Part shown: positions 44,501 through 52,761 of the stretch, in pieces
Position numbering within the stretch: the first letter of the stretch is position 1
Layout of the letters: each line of letters begins with the position of its first letter
Origin: an uncultured Acetatifactor sp.
GTDB lineage: Bacteria > Bacillota > Clostridia > Lachnospirales > Lachnospiraceae
DNA: 64,000 nt
Direction of reading: 5' to 3'
Assembly: GCA_934426825.1 (NCBI GenBank)
Contig: CAKRYI010000004.1
Coordinates: 54,777 to 118,776 of the forward strand
The notes under the pieces: model-generated
Seen by the model: the letters and a program-made list of their open reading frames with translations, nothing else
The model's database searches: none
What the model was told of the DNA's origin: nothing
Made by a program: the position numbers and the translations under genes

Positions 44501-46336
44501 TTACTTCTTATTAATCATGGCACGTTTTCTTAAGGTCGGGTCAAGAATCTTTTTACGGATTCTTAAGTTGGTGGGAGTTACCTCCAGCAGCTCATCCGTC
44601 TCAATAAAGTCCAAAGCCTGCTCCAGAGAAAGAATCTTAGGCGGGGTCAGGCGCAGTGCCTCGTCCGCACTGGAGGAACGGGTGTTGGTAAGCTGTTTTT
44701 TCTTGCAGACATTGATTTCAATGTCCTCGCTTCGACCGGTCTGACCGATAACCATACCGGAGTACACTTTTTCGCCGGGACCGATGAACAGAGTACCACG
44801 CTCCTGTGCGTTGAACAATCCGTAGGTGATGGATTCACCGGATTCAAAAGCAATCAGGGAACCCTGCTTACGGTACTGGATGTCTCCCTTGTAAGGACCG
44901 TAGCCGTCAAATACGGTATTCAGAATACCGTTACCTTTGGTATCTGTCATAAACTCGCCTCTGTAGCCGATGAGACCGCGGGCGGGAATGGAAAACTCCA
45001 GTCTGGTGTAGGTGCCGCCGGAGATAGTACCCATGTTGCGCAGCTCGCCCTTGCGCTGTCCTAATTTTTCAATGACAGCACCGGCAAAATCATTGGGTAC
45101 ATCAATATAGGCAAGCTCCATAGGCTCCAATTTCTTTCCGTTTTCATCGGTGTGATAGAGTACCTCTGCCTTGCTTACGGCAAATTCAAAGCCCTCACGG
45201 CGCATATTTTCGATTAAAACGGACAAATGCAGTTCGCCGCGTCCGGATACCTTGAAGCAGTCGGGAGAATCGGTTTCCTCCACACGCAGGGAGACGTCGG
45301 TGTTGAGCTCCCGGAACAGTCTGTCGCGAAGATGACGGCTGGTAACGAATTTACCTTCCTGCCCTGCCAAAGGAGAGTCGTTTACCATAAACTGCATGGC
45401 AATGGTAGGCTCACTGATTTTCTGGAAAGGAATGGGTACCACATTGTCAGGAGAGCAGAGGGTATCACCGATGTGGATTTCACCGATACCGGAGATGGCA
45501 ACGATGGAACCGATGGTTGCCTCCTTTACTTCTACCTTATTTAATCCGTCAAACTCATATAGCTTGCTGACTTTTACCTTTACCTGCTTATCCGGCTCGT
45601 GGTGGTTACAGATGACAACGTCCTGATTTACCTTGATGGTTCCGTTGTCCACTTTACCGACACCGATACGGCCAACATATTCGTTGTAGTCGATGGTGCT
45701 GATTAACACCTGAGTGCCTGCATCCGGGTCGCCTTCGGGAGCGGGAATGTAGTTTACAATGGTTTCAAACAGCGGCTCCATGTCCGTTCCTGCCTGCTCA
45801 GCGTCCAAAGAGGCGATTCCTGCCTTGGCGGAAGCGTAGACGAAAGGACAGTCGAGCTGGGAATCGTCCGCATCCAGTTCCAAAAACAGTTCCAGAACCT
45901 CGTCCACCACTTCATCGGGTCTTGCTTCGGGACGGTCAATTTTATTGATACATACAATGACGGGAAGTTTTAATTCCAGAGCCTTGCGCAGTACGAATTT
46001 GGTCTGGGGCATGGCGCCTTCAAAGGCGTCCACCACCAGAATAACACCGTTCACCATTTTCAGGACACGCTCTACCTCGCCGCCGAAGTCCGCATGACCC
46101 GGAGTGTCGATGATGTTGATTTTGGTATTTTTATACATAACAGCGGTATTCTTGGACAGGATAGTGATACCGCGTTCACGCTCAATATCGTTAGAGTCCA
46201 TGACACGCTCTGCAACTTCCTGATTGTCACGGAATACGCCGCTTTGTTTCAGAAGTTCGTCCACCAGAGTGGTTTTGCCATGGTCAACGTGGGCAATAAT
46301 GGCAACGTTTCTTACATCTTCTCTTTTCTGCTTCAT
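44501..46336 (-). CDS. typA: Ribosome-associated GTPase TypA/BipA
   Basis: 611 residues, full family length. Translational GTPase that aids ribosome assembly and stress adaptation. Motifs: AHVDHGKTTL (15-24), effector ERGITIL (54-60), DTPGHADF (77-84), NKIDRPEA (131-138), then EF-G-like domains and the C-terminal TypA-specific domain. The ATG is at 46336 (reverse); an extension to 46411 is unlikely because aagga precedes this ATG. It is the only large gene on the minus strand here, convergent with the TPR operon. Confidence 0.95.
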   Translation of the reverse strand: MKQKREDVRNVAIIAHVDHGKTTLVDELLKQSGVFRDNQEVAERVMDSNDIERERGITILSKNTAVMYKNTKINIIDTPGHADFGGEVERVLKMVNGVILVVDAFEGAMPQTKFVLRKALELKLPVIVCINKIDRPEARPDEVVDEVLELFLELDADDSQLDCPFVYASAKAGIASLDAEQAGTDMEPLFETIVNYIPAPEGDPDAGTQVLISTIDYNEYVGRIGVGKVDNGTIKVNQDVVICNHHEPDKQVKVKVSKLYEFDGLNKVEVKEATIGSIVAISGIGEIHIGDTLCSPDNVVPIPFQKISEPTIAMQFMVNDSPLAGQEGKFVTSRHLRDRLFRELNTDVSLRVEETDSPDCFKVSGRGELHLSVLIENMRREGFEFAVSKAEVLYHTDENGKKLEPMELAYIDVPNDFAGAVIEKLGQRKGELRNMGTISGGTYTRLEFSIPARGLIGYRGEFMTDTKGNGILNTVFDGYGPYKGDIQYRKQGSLIAFESGESITYGLFNAQERGTLFIGPGEKVYSGMVIGQTGRSEDIEINVCKKKQLTNTRSSSADEALRLTPPKILSLEQALDFIETDELLEVTPTNLRIRKKILDPTLRKRAMINKK

Positions 46337-46501
46337 ATAATCCTTGCCTTTCTGTAACATATCGTGGACAAAAAGATACGAAACCAAAGTCCTGGGCGGG
46401 ATTTGCCACAAACTGTAGTATTCCCCAAATGCCCGCTAATTGCTGTCAATTTCGTAACTTTTTTGTCAATCACTTTTCTTCTCGGATTTTCAAACTGTTA
46501 C

Positions 46502-46530
46502 AGTATAGCACTTATTTTTTTCAGGTGCAA
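46502..46530 (-). promoter_or_regulatory. Probable typA promoter
   Basis: On the reverse strand TTGCAC, 17 bases, TATACT with an extended TGC. It would give a leader of about 160 bases. It lies in the 393-base gap 46337-46729. Confidence 0.5.
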
Positions 46531-46598
46531 GAAAAAAGGGAGTCTGCGCACATATTTTCTTGATTTTTGTTATGAAAGTAGTCGGTATTTCATGTAGA

Positions 46599-46628
46599 AA
46601 CGTGCGATGATTGTCGCAACGTGCGATG
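46599..46628 (+). repeat. Two direct repeats of aacgtgcgatg, 19 bases apart
   Basis: Copies at 46599-46609 and 46618-46628, close to two helical turns apart, upstream of the SSB-like gene. Between them cgtgcga and tcgcaacg also form an imperfect dyad. A protein-binding site is possible. Confidence 0.4.
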
Positions 46629-46729
46629 GGTTACGGTACTAATTTGAGCCGGGATAGAGTATAAATAATAGTGCATTACAGGTATTCGTTACCGGAAAAA
46701 GTCTTAAGGTGTAAGAAGGGAGAAACAAA

Positions 46730-47365
46730 ATGATGGATAAGGTCATTGAAAACAATCAGGTGACGGTTATGGGGGAAATTGTGAGTGATTTTTCCTATAG
46801 TCATGAAATTTTCGGAGAGGGGTTTTATATGGTAGATGTGCGGGTGCAGCGTCTCAGCGAAAGCTATGACATTATACCCGTAATGGTCTCGGAACGTCTG
46901 GTGGATGTGTCAGCAAGCTATATCGGAATGCTGATATGCGTAAACGGACAGTTCCGCTCGTATAACCGTCATGAGGAGCGAAAGAACAGGCTGGTGCTGT
47001 CTGTGTTTGCCAGAGAAGTGGAGTTTATGGAGCAGGTGGAAGAGAGTTCCAAAACCAACCAGATTTATTTAGACGGTTATATCTGCAAGGAACCCATTTA
47101 CCGGAAGACGCCGTTGGGAAGAGAGATTGCGGATTTATTGCTTGCCGTGAACCGTCCTTACGGAAAGTCGGACTACATACCCTGTATCTGTTGGGGGCGC
47201 AACGCAAGATACGCCAACAATTTCCAGGTGGGGGAAAGGTGTGCGGTGTGGGGAAGAATTCAGAGCCGTGAATATATGAAGAAACTGGATGAGGAGCATG
47301 TGGAGAGAAGGGTAGCGTTTGAGGTGTCCGTCAGCAAGTTGGAGCTGATGGAAGAAGAGGAATAA
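46730..47365 (+). CDS. SSB-like protein with two OB-fold domains
   Basis: 211 residues. Two tandem OB-like halves: about 8-100 (NNQVTVMGEIVSDFSYS ... NGQFRSYN) and about 106-205 (NQIYLDGYICKEPIYRKTPLGREIADLLLAVNRPYG ... WGRIQSREY). The second half is typical SSB/primosomal sequence. Clostridia carry such an SSB paralogue beside the normal Ssb; its exact role is not settled. It is followed by a strong terminator. Confidence 0.8.
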   Translation: MMDKVIENNQVTVMGEIVSDFSYSHEIFGEGFYMVDVRVQRLSESYDIIPVMVSERLVDVSASYIGMLICVNGQFRSYNRHEERKNRLVLSVFAREVEFMEQVEESSKTNQIYLDGYICKEPIYRKTPLGREIADLLLAVNRPYGKSDYIPCICWGRNARYANNFQVGERCAVWGRIQSREYMKKLDEEHVERRVAFEVSVSKLELMEEEE

Positions 47366-47428
47366 GACTTAGCCGCGGTAAAAGTTGCAAAATTCTTGCA
47401 GATATGATATATTTAAAAAAATGCCAAT

Positions 47429-47460
47429 GAAGTGTGCCCAAACAGGCACACTTCGTTTTT
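47429..47460 (+). terminator. Terminator after the SSB-like gene
   Basis: gaagtgtgcc/ggcacacttc (10 bp perfect) with a loop of six bases and gttttt. Confidence 0.9.
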
Positions 47461-47485
47461 CGGAGAAAGGTATGAGGATTGTCAT

Positions 47486-47983
47486 ATGGGTAAGGGGTTA
47501 ATTCACATTTATACAGGGGATGGGCGCGGCAAATCTCCTGCAGCTATCGGCAGAGCCGTGCAGGCGGCTGCTGAGGGGAAGAGTGTGGTTCTTATCCAGT
47601 TCCTTAAGGGGAAAGGACTGGGTGATTCCGATTTTGTCAGGAGAATGGAGCCGGAAATCAAATTATTTCACTTCGAGAAGTCTGATGAAAACTTTGAGGA
47701 GCTTTCCGAGGAAAAGAAACAGGAGGAAATCCAGAATATCAAAAACGGTATCAATTACTCCAAGAAGGTGCTTTCCACGGGAGAATGTGATTTGCTGATT
47801 CTGGATGAAGTTCTTGGACTGGTGGAAAAGAATATCATATCGGTGGAGGAACTGAAAAACGTGCTGGAATGCAGGGGGGAGACAGATGTTATTCTGACGG
47901 GTATTAACCTGAAAGATGAAATCTGCATGCTTGCGGACGAGGTTTCCAAGATTGAGACGGTAAAATTTAAAGTTTGGGAATAA
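47486..47983 (+). CDS. Cob(I)alamin adenosyltransferase, CobA/BtuR type
   Basis: 165 residues. Makes adenosylcobalamin from cob(I)alamin and ATP. The N-terminal P-loop reads TGDGRGKSPAAIG (about 10-22) instead of the common GDGKGKTTAA form; Ser17 keeps the GK[ST] rule. The Walker-B-like LLILDEVLGLV follows. ATG 47486 comes after gagga with suitable spacing; an in-frame ATG at 47432 falls in the terminator and is unlikely. No cobalamin biosynthesis genes flank it, so it is probably a salvage enzyme. Confidence 0.87.
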   Translation: MGKGLIHIYTGDGRGKSPAAIGRAVQAAAEGKSVVLIQFLKGKGLGDSDFVRRMEPEIKLFHFEKSDENFEELSEEKKQEEIQNIKNGINYSKKVLSTGECDLLILDEVLGLVEKNIISVEELKNVLECRGETDVILTGINLKDEICMLADEVSKIETVKFKVWE

Positions 47984-47987
47984 GGCA

Positions 47988-48016
47988 TTGACAGTGTGAT
48001 AGGAAAATGCTATCAT
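47988..48016 (+). promoter_or_regulatory. Sigma-A promoter of the lysine riboswitch-dapA unit
   Basis: Perfect TTGACA (47988-47993), 17-base spacer, TATCAT (48011-48016). The start near 48023 is just before the riboswitch. Confidence 0.8.
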
Positions 48017-48030
48017 GCACTTATATAGAA

Positions 48031-48251
48031 AGATAGAGGTTGCGTAGTTCAATAGTATTTCTTCTGATGCGGCAGGCGCAGATGAGGGAGAGAGAAAGGG
48101 AAATACGCCGAAAGAGGAGATACCCTGCGGATTGAGTCTTGGGCATACGATTAAGAGTCGTATGACTGTCATCTGTGTTGCTTCGTTTTGACAACGAACA
48201 ACAATAATCGGATGGGGAGCTGTCCGGTTATGAGTAGATGGGGCGCTATCA
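48031..48251 (+). promoter_or_regulatory. Lysine riboswitch (L box)
   Basis: Typical aptamer blocks in order: agatagaggttgcgtagttc (P1 and J1/2), aatagtattt, gagggagagaaagggaa with ccgaaag, the gagtcttgggcatac / gtatgactgtcat pair, and ggggagctgtccgg; P1 closes with cgctatc (48244-48250). Followed by a terminator before dapA, so lysine should stop transcription of lysine biosynthesis. Confidence 0.93.
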
Positions 48252-48274
48252 TGAGGATATAGGAGTATATCATC

Positions 48275-48302
48275 ACCGGCGCTTTACGTGCCGGTTTTTT
48301 TA
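48275..48302 (+). terminator. Riboswitch expression-platform terminator
   Basis: accggc..gccggt hairpin followed by seven T, 24 bases after the aptamer. The rest of the leader to dapA (48303-48403) shows nothing distinct. Confidence 0.88.
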
Positions 48303-48403
48303 TTGCCCCTGACAGACGATGCCAAAGCGTTGCATGGCAGTCAGCCTGTAAACAGTCAGAATATAATATTAATAAGGAAAGCAACGCAGAAACGAGGTTT
48401 GTT

Positions 48404-49288
48404 ATGGCAATTTTTAAAGGAGCAGGTGTAGCGATTGTAACCCCTATGAAAGCAAACGGCGAAGTGGATTATGAGAGCTTCAAAAAATTAATCGAGTTTC
48501 AGATTGCGAACGGGACAGATGCAATTATTGTGTGCGGAACAACCGGCGAGGCGTCCACGCTCACTCATGAGGAGCATTTGGATACCATTAAATACTGTGT
48601 GGATGTAGTGGCAGGCAGAATCCCCGTAATTGCGGGAACCGGCTCTAACTGCACGGAGACGGCGGTTTATCTTTCCACAGAGGCAGAAAAATACGGTGTG
48701 GACGGTCTGCTTTTGGTAAGTCCTTACTATAATAAAGCAACCCAGAACGGTCTGTATGCCCATTTTAAGACAGTTGCGGAATCGGTTAAGGTTCCCATTC
48801 TGCTTTACAATGTGCCCAGCCGTACCGGCTGCAATATTCTCCCGGAGACTGTAGTGAGACTCTGCACGGATGTAGAGAATATCGTAGGCGTGAAGGAGGC
48901 AAGCGGTAATATCAGCCAGATTGCACAGCTTGCAGCCATCTCTGACGGCAAAGTGGATATTTATTCCGGAAACGATGACCAGATTGTACCCATTCTTTCT
49001 CTTGGCGGCAAGGGTGTTATCTCCGTTCTGTCCAATGTTGCGCCCAAGCAGACCCATGAAATCTGCCAGAAATTTATGGACGGTGATGTGGAGGGAAGCC
49101 GCAAGATGCAGCTTGAGGCACTGGAGTTGTGCCATGCACTGTTCTGTGAAGTAAACCCGATTCCCGTAAAGAAGGCACTGAACCTTATGGGTATGGAGGT
49201 TGGACCTCTCAGAATGCCTTTGAGCGAGATGGAGGAGGCAAATGCCGCAAGACTGGAAAAGGCAATGAAGGCTTACGGTATCTTGTAA
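48404..49288 (+). CDS. dapA: 4-hydroxy-tetrahydrodipicolinate synthase
   Basis: 294 residues. Condenses pyruvate with aspartate semialdehyde in lysine/diaminopimelate synthesis. Catalytic Lys164 in GVKEASGN forms the Schiff base; Tyr135 in LLYNVPSRTG and Thr46-Thr47 in CGTTGE complete the site. Controlled by the lysine riboswitch directly upstream; dapB follows 64 bases later. DAP also feeds the spore cortex via dipicolinate. Confidence 0.96.
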   Translation: MAIFKGAGVAIVTPMKANGEVDYESFKKLIEFQIANGTDAIIVCGTTGEASTLTHEEHLDTIKYCVDVVAGRIPVIAGTGSNCTETAVYLSTEAEKYGVDGLLLVSPYYNKATQNGLYAHFKTVAESVKVPILLYNVPSRTGCNILPETVVRLCTDVENIVGVKEASGNISQIAQLAAISDGKVDIYSGNDDQIVPILSLGGKGVISVLSNVAPKQTHEICQKFMDGDVEGSRKMQLEALELCHALFCEVNPIPVKKALNLMGMEVGPLRMPLSEMEEANAARLEKAMKAYGIL

Positions 49289-49352
49289 TCTACAGGAAAA
49301 ATAACGGATTTTTGACGGAAAAGACGGTATACAGAAAGGTACGGATAGTAAT

Positions 49353-50117
49353 ATGACCAGAATTATTATGCATGGATGTAACGGAAAAATGGGGCAGGTC
49401 ATCAGCGGGCTGGTGGAAGCCGATTCCGAGGTGACCATGGCTGCCGGCGTGGACGCAAGAGATGACGGACACAATGCCTATCCGGTGTTTACGGATATTG
49501 ACAAATGTGATGTGGAGGCAGACTGTCTGATTGATTTTTCAGCAGCGGCAGCGGTAGACAAAATGTTGGATTACTGCGTGAAAAAGAATCTGCCCTGTGT
49601 GTTATGTACCACAGGTTTGAGCGAGGAACAGCTCAGAAAGGTGGAGGAGGCGTCTAAGAGTGTGGCAATTCTCAAGTCCGCCAATATGTCCCTCGGAATC
49701 AATCTGCTCCTCAAGATATTGAAGGAGGCAGCAGGGGTTTTGGTGCCTGCCGGATTTGATATGGAAATCGTGGAGAAGCACCACAATCTGAAAGTGGATG
49801 CACCCAGCGGAACCGCTCTGGCATTGGCAGATTCCATCAACGAGGAATTTAACAATGAATACGAGTATATCTATGACCGCAGTGCCAGAAGGGAAAAGAG
49901 ACCGAAAAAGGAAATCGGAATCAGCGCAGTCCGCGGCGGAACCATTGTGGGAGACCATGATGTGATTTTTGCCGGTTCGGATGAGGTTATCACTTTTTCC
50001 CACACGGCATATTCCAAGGCTGTATTTGGAAAAGGTGCTGTGCAGGCGGCAAAATTTTTGGCGGGAAAACAGCCAGGTATGTATGATATGAGCAATGTGA
50101 TTGACGCACAGATGTAA
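49353..50117 (+). CDS. dapB: 4-hydroxy-tetrahydrodipicolinate reductase
   Basis: 254 residues. NAD(P)H site at the N-terminus (GCNGKMGQ, about 8-15), substrate-binding EKHHNLKVDAPSGTA with the catalytic His-His pair, and the closing FLAGKQPGMYDMSNV. Second gene of the riboswitch-controlled pair, ended by a strong terminator. Confidence 0.96.
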   Translation: MTRIIMHGCNGKMGQVISGLVEADSEVTMAAGVDARDDGHNAYPVFTDIDKCDVEADCLIDFSAAAAVDKMLDYCVKKNLPCVLCTTGLSEEQLRKVEEASKSVAILKSANMSLGINLLLKILKEAAGVLVPAGFDMEIVEKHHNLKVDAPSGTALALADSINEEFNNEYEYIYDRSARREKRPKKEIGISAVRGGTIVGDHDVIFAGSDEVITFSHTAYSKAVFGKGAVQAAKFLAGKQPGMYDMSNVIDAQM

Positions 50118-50125
50118 GAAATAGA

Positions 50126-50157
50126 ACAGGCTTTCCACTTTGGAAAGCCTGTATGTT
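50126..50157. terminator. Terminator after dapB, probably bidirectional
   Basis: Perfect 12-bp stem acaggctttcca/tggaaagcctgt, loop ctt, then atgttttt. It lies between two convergent genes. Confidence 0.9.
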
Positions 50158-50162
50158 TTTCG

Positions 50163-50588
50163 TTAGGGAGTGGTAGTGGAACTGGTGTTTCGATTATTAT
50201 CATTATCCCCAATCAGCTCGTTGGTAATGTCGGATACACCGTTTGCAGCGTCTTCTACCACATCGCCCACGGCGTTGCCTGCGTCGTCCAAAACAGAACC
50301 GCCGTTGTCCGTGCCGTTCATATTGTTGGTATTGTCCATGGTTTTGGCAGGGGTGGTTGTTTCGCTTGCGGGAGTAGTGGTTGCGGTATTGTTGTTATTC
50401 GTTGTACCGTTGGTACCGTTACCGTTTGCAGTACCGTTTTCCGTGGTGGCACCGTTTCCGGCCATACTGCCGGAATTGTTGCCGTTCTTATCGTTATTGG
50501 TACAAGCTGTTGCCATGCACATATAGGCAAGCACCAATCCGATTGCAAGGAGTCTGGAAACTCCTTTTCTGATACTTTTCTTGTTCAT
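50163..50588 (-). CDS. Small Asn/Thr/Gly-rich lipoprotein
   Basis: 141 residues on the reverse strand. Signal peptide with lipobox-like MATAC and then a low-complexity stretch (NNDKNGNNSGSMAGNG, TTTPASETTTPAK) and a short acidic C-terminus (VGDVVEDAANGVSDITNEL). ATG 50588 has ggagga upstream. No family recognised; the composition is that of a surface spacer or a heavily modified envelope protein. Confidence 0.65.
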   Translation of the reverse strand: MNKKSIRKGVSRLLAIGLVLAYMCMATACTNNDKNGNNSGSMAGNGATTENGTANGNGTNGTTNNNNTATTTPASETTTPAKTMDNTNNMNGTDNGGSVLDDAGNAVGDVVEDAANGVSDITNELIGDNDNNRNTSSTTTP

Positions 50589-50728
50589 AACGTCCTCCAT
50601 TCTCACTGGTTTACATGAAATTTGACAGCCGTTTCCAAAGGATATTTTGATAGGCTTGACCATAGTATGTGACGTAAAAAGAAAAATATACATAAAAAAA
50701 TTTTTGATACCAAAAAGGAGCAAGGAGC

Positions 50729-51502
50729 ATGGAATTTCGTCCCTGTATTGATATTCATAACGGAAAAGTAAAACAAATTGTGGGCGGCAGCCTGTCGGAT
50801 ATAGGAAATCGGGCGAGGGAAAATTTTGTGGCAGAGCAGGACGCCGCTTTTTATGCGGATTTTTATAAAAAATCCGGACTGAAGGGCGGGCATATTATTC
50901 TGTTAAATTCCGCAGACAGCGAGTATTATGATGCCACAAGAAAACAGGCGTTTCTGGCGCTGAATGCCTATCCGGGAGGGCTGCAGGTGGGCGGCGGCAT
51001 CACACCGGAAAATGCAGGGGAATATCTGGATGCGGGAGCCTCCCACGTGATAGTTACCTCCTATGTGTTTAAGGACGGACGAATCCACTATGAAAGACTG
51101 GACAAGCTGGTAAAGGCGGTGGGAAAGGAACATCTTGTGCTGGATGTGAGCTGTAAGAAAACCGGGAACGATTACCTGATTGTGACAGACCGCTGGCAGA
51201 AGATGACGGAAGAAAAAATGAATGATGAGCTGTTAGACAGACTTTCCGGCTATTGCGATGAATTTCTGATTCATGCGGTGGATGTGGAAGGAAAGGCGGA
51301 CGGAATCGAAAAAGAACTGGCAGAGCGGCTCGGAAAATGGGGAAAGTGCCCCATGACCTATGCGGGCGGCGTACACAGCTACGAGGACCTTCGCCTGATT
51401 CGGGAATTGGGCAGAAACCGGCTGAATGTGACGGTGGGAAGCGCACTGGATTTGTTTGGCGGAACACTGGTCTGGGAAAAAGTTCTCGAAGAATGTCGAT
51501 AA
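50729..51502 (+). CDS. hisA: HisA-like isomerase of the eukaryotic (His6) type
   Basis: 257 residues. TIM-barrel ProFAR isomerase: RPCIDIHNGKVKQI at the start with the acid/base aspartate, VGGGITPENA in the middle, LDVSCKK, and YAGGVHSYEDL near the end. The spacing and the long insert HIILLNSADSEYYDATRKQ follow the yeast His6 type rather than bacterial HisA. No other his gene is in the window. The ribosome site aaggagcaaggagc is just upstream. Function in histidine synthesis is likely but the lone position makes another isomerase role possible. Confidence 0.8.
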   Translation: MEFRPCIDIHNGKVKQIVGGSLSDIGNRARENFVAEQDAAFYADFYKKSGLKGGHIILLNSADSEYYDATRKQAFLALNAYPGGLQVGGGITPENAGEYLDAGASHVIVTSYVFKDGRIHYERLDKLVKAVGKEHLVLDVSCKKTGNDYLIVTDRWQKMTEEKMNDELLDRLSGYCDEFLIHAVDVEGKADGIEKELAERLGKWGKCPMTYAGGVHSYEDLRLIRELGRNRLNVTVGSALDLFGGTLVWEKVLEECR

Positions 51503-51614
51503 ATGACTGTTGCTTTTTTGCTTCTGCTGTGATAAGGTATAACATAACTTGACTGACAAGACAGTTGAATATACATATGTAATGCAATACGGCAGAAAGG
51601 CATGGTATTTGAAA

Positions 51615-52664
51615 ATGAAGCAGATGAAAAAGTGGCTGAACGAGATTTTTATCGACGGATTAAGCGGTATGGCTCTCGGTTTGTTTTCCACACTGATAAT
51701 CGGAACGATTATCGCACAAATCGGTACGCTGATAGGAGGAACGGTCGGGAACTATCTGACGGCAATCAGCAATGTGGCAAAGACGGTTACCGGCGCCGGT
51801 ATCGGTGTGGGCGTAGCATGTAAATTTAAGCAGGGACCGCTTGTGACGGTATCGGCGGCAGTGACCGGTATGATTGGCGCGTTTCCCACGGTGTATGCCA
51901 TGGAAGGCTTTACCCTTGGAAAGCCCGGAGAGCCATTAGGAGCATTCATTGCGGCGATTGTTGCAGTGAAATTAGGAAAACTGGTGGCTGGTAAGACCAA
52001 GGTGGATATTATCGTGACTCCTTTTGTGTCCATCCTGTCCGGTGCGGTTGTGGGATTTGTGGCAGGTCCTCCCATTTCCACTTTCATGACATGGCTGGGA
52101 GAACTGGTAAACGTCAATGTGGAACTGCATCCTGTCATTGGAGGAATCGTGGTGTCTGTTCTTATGGGAATTATACTGACATTGCCTATCAGCTCAGCCG
52201 CTATCGGTGTCTCCATGAGTATCAGCGGACTTGCCGCAGGTGCAGCTACCGTTGGCTGCTGCTGTAACATGGTGGGCTTTGCGGTGGCAAGCTACCGGGA
52301 AAATAAAGTGGGCGGTCTGGTTGCACAGGGTGTGGGAACTTCCATGCTGCAGGTTCCTAACATTGTAAAGAAACCGGTTATCTGGCTGCCGGCAATCATA
52401 TCCAGTGCAATTCTCGGCCCCATTGCCTCGGCGGTGCTTGGCATGACAAGTACACCGGTCGGCTCCGGTATGGGTTCCGCGGGATTTGTGGGACAGATTG
52501 CGGCATACGGCTCCATGGTCGAGGGCGGTATGGGAAGCGTACAGGCAATTCTTCTGATTGTGTTAATGCACTTTGTTCTTCCGGCAGCGATTTCACTGGC
52601 TGTTTCGGAGCTTATGAGAAAGAAAGGCATTATCAAAGAAGGCGATATGAAGCTGGATGTATAA
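51615..52664 (+). CDS. PTS EIIC-like membrane protein (PTS_EIIC_2 type)
   Basis: 349 residues with about ten hydrophobic segments, glycine-rich and poor in charged residues. It belongs to the family of stand-alone EIIC-like proteins (often listed as PTS sugar transporter subunit IIC) and has no EIIA/EIIB partner nearby. Start is uncertain: ATG 51615 or TTG 51609, the latter better spaced from agaaagg; upstream in-frame starts are less likely. No terminal cytoplasmic domain. The transported substrate is unknown. Confidence 0.7.
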   Translation: MKQMKKWLNEIFIDGLSGMALGLFSTLIIGTIIAQIGTLIGGTVGNYLTAISNVAKTVTGAGIGVGVACKFKQGPLVTVSAAVTGMIGAFPTVYAMEGFTLGKPGEPLGAFIAAIVAVKLGKLVAGKTKVDIIVTPFVSILSGAVVGFVAGPPISTFMTWLGELVNVNVELHPVIGGIVVSVLMGIILTLPISSAAIGVSMSISGLAAGAATVGCCCNMVGFAVASYRENKVGGLVAQGVGTSMLQVPNIVKKPVIWLPAIISSAILGPIASAVLGMTSTPVGSGMGSAGFVGQIAAYGSMVEGGMGSVQAILLIVLMHFVLPAAISLAVSELMRKKGIIKEGDMKLDV

Positions 52665-52705
52665 GGGCATTTTTGTGAGTATATTACAAAAATGTTAAGA
52701 AAATG

Positions 52706-52734
52706 TTGCTATTTTAAGTCACCTATGGTAAAAT
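52706..52734 (+). promoter_or_regulatory. Promoter of the LytM-bactofilin operon
   Basis: TTGCTA (52706-52711), 17 bases, TAAAAT (52729-52734) with an extended TGG. The start near 52741 is about 20 bases before the ATG. Confidence 0.5.
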
Positions 52735-52758
52735 ATACTAGTTTACCGGAGGTGACTT
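52716..52758 (+). promoter_or_regulatory. 43-base inverted repeat over the -10 box and ribosome site
   Basis: AAGTCACCT (52716-52724) and AGGTGACTT (52750-52758) are complementary, as are GGTAAA (52727-52732) and TTTACC (52742-52747). The dyad spans the -10 region, start point and GGAGGTGA. Candidate operator. Confidence 0.6.
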
Positions 52759-52761
52759 TTT

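Noticed and set aside
47429..47485. Earlier start of the cobalamin adenosyltransferase at 47432
   Set aside because: It would begin inside the terminator hairpin; ATG 47486 has a proper ribosome site.
48488..49474. 328-codon reading frame on the minus strand
   Set aside because: It lies opposite dapA and the start of dapB, has no ribosome site and no recognisable protein motifs; a shadow of strong coding genes.
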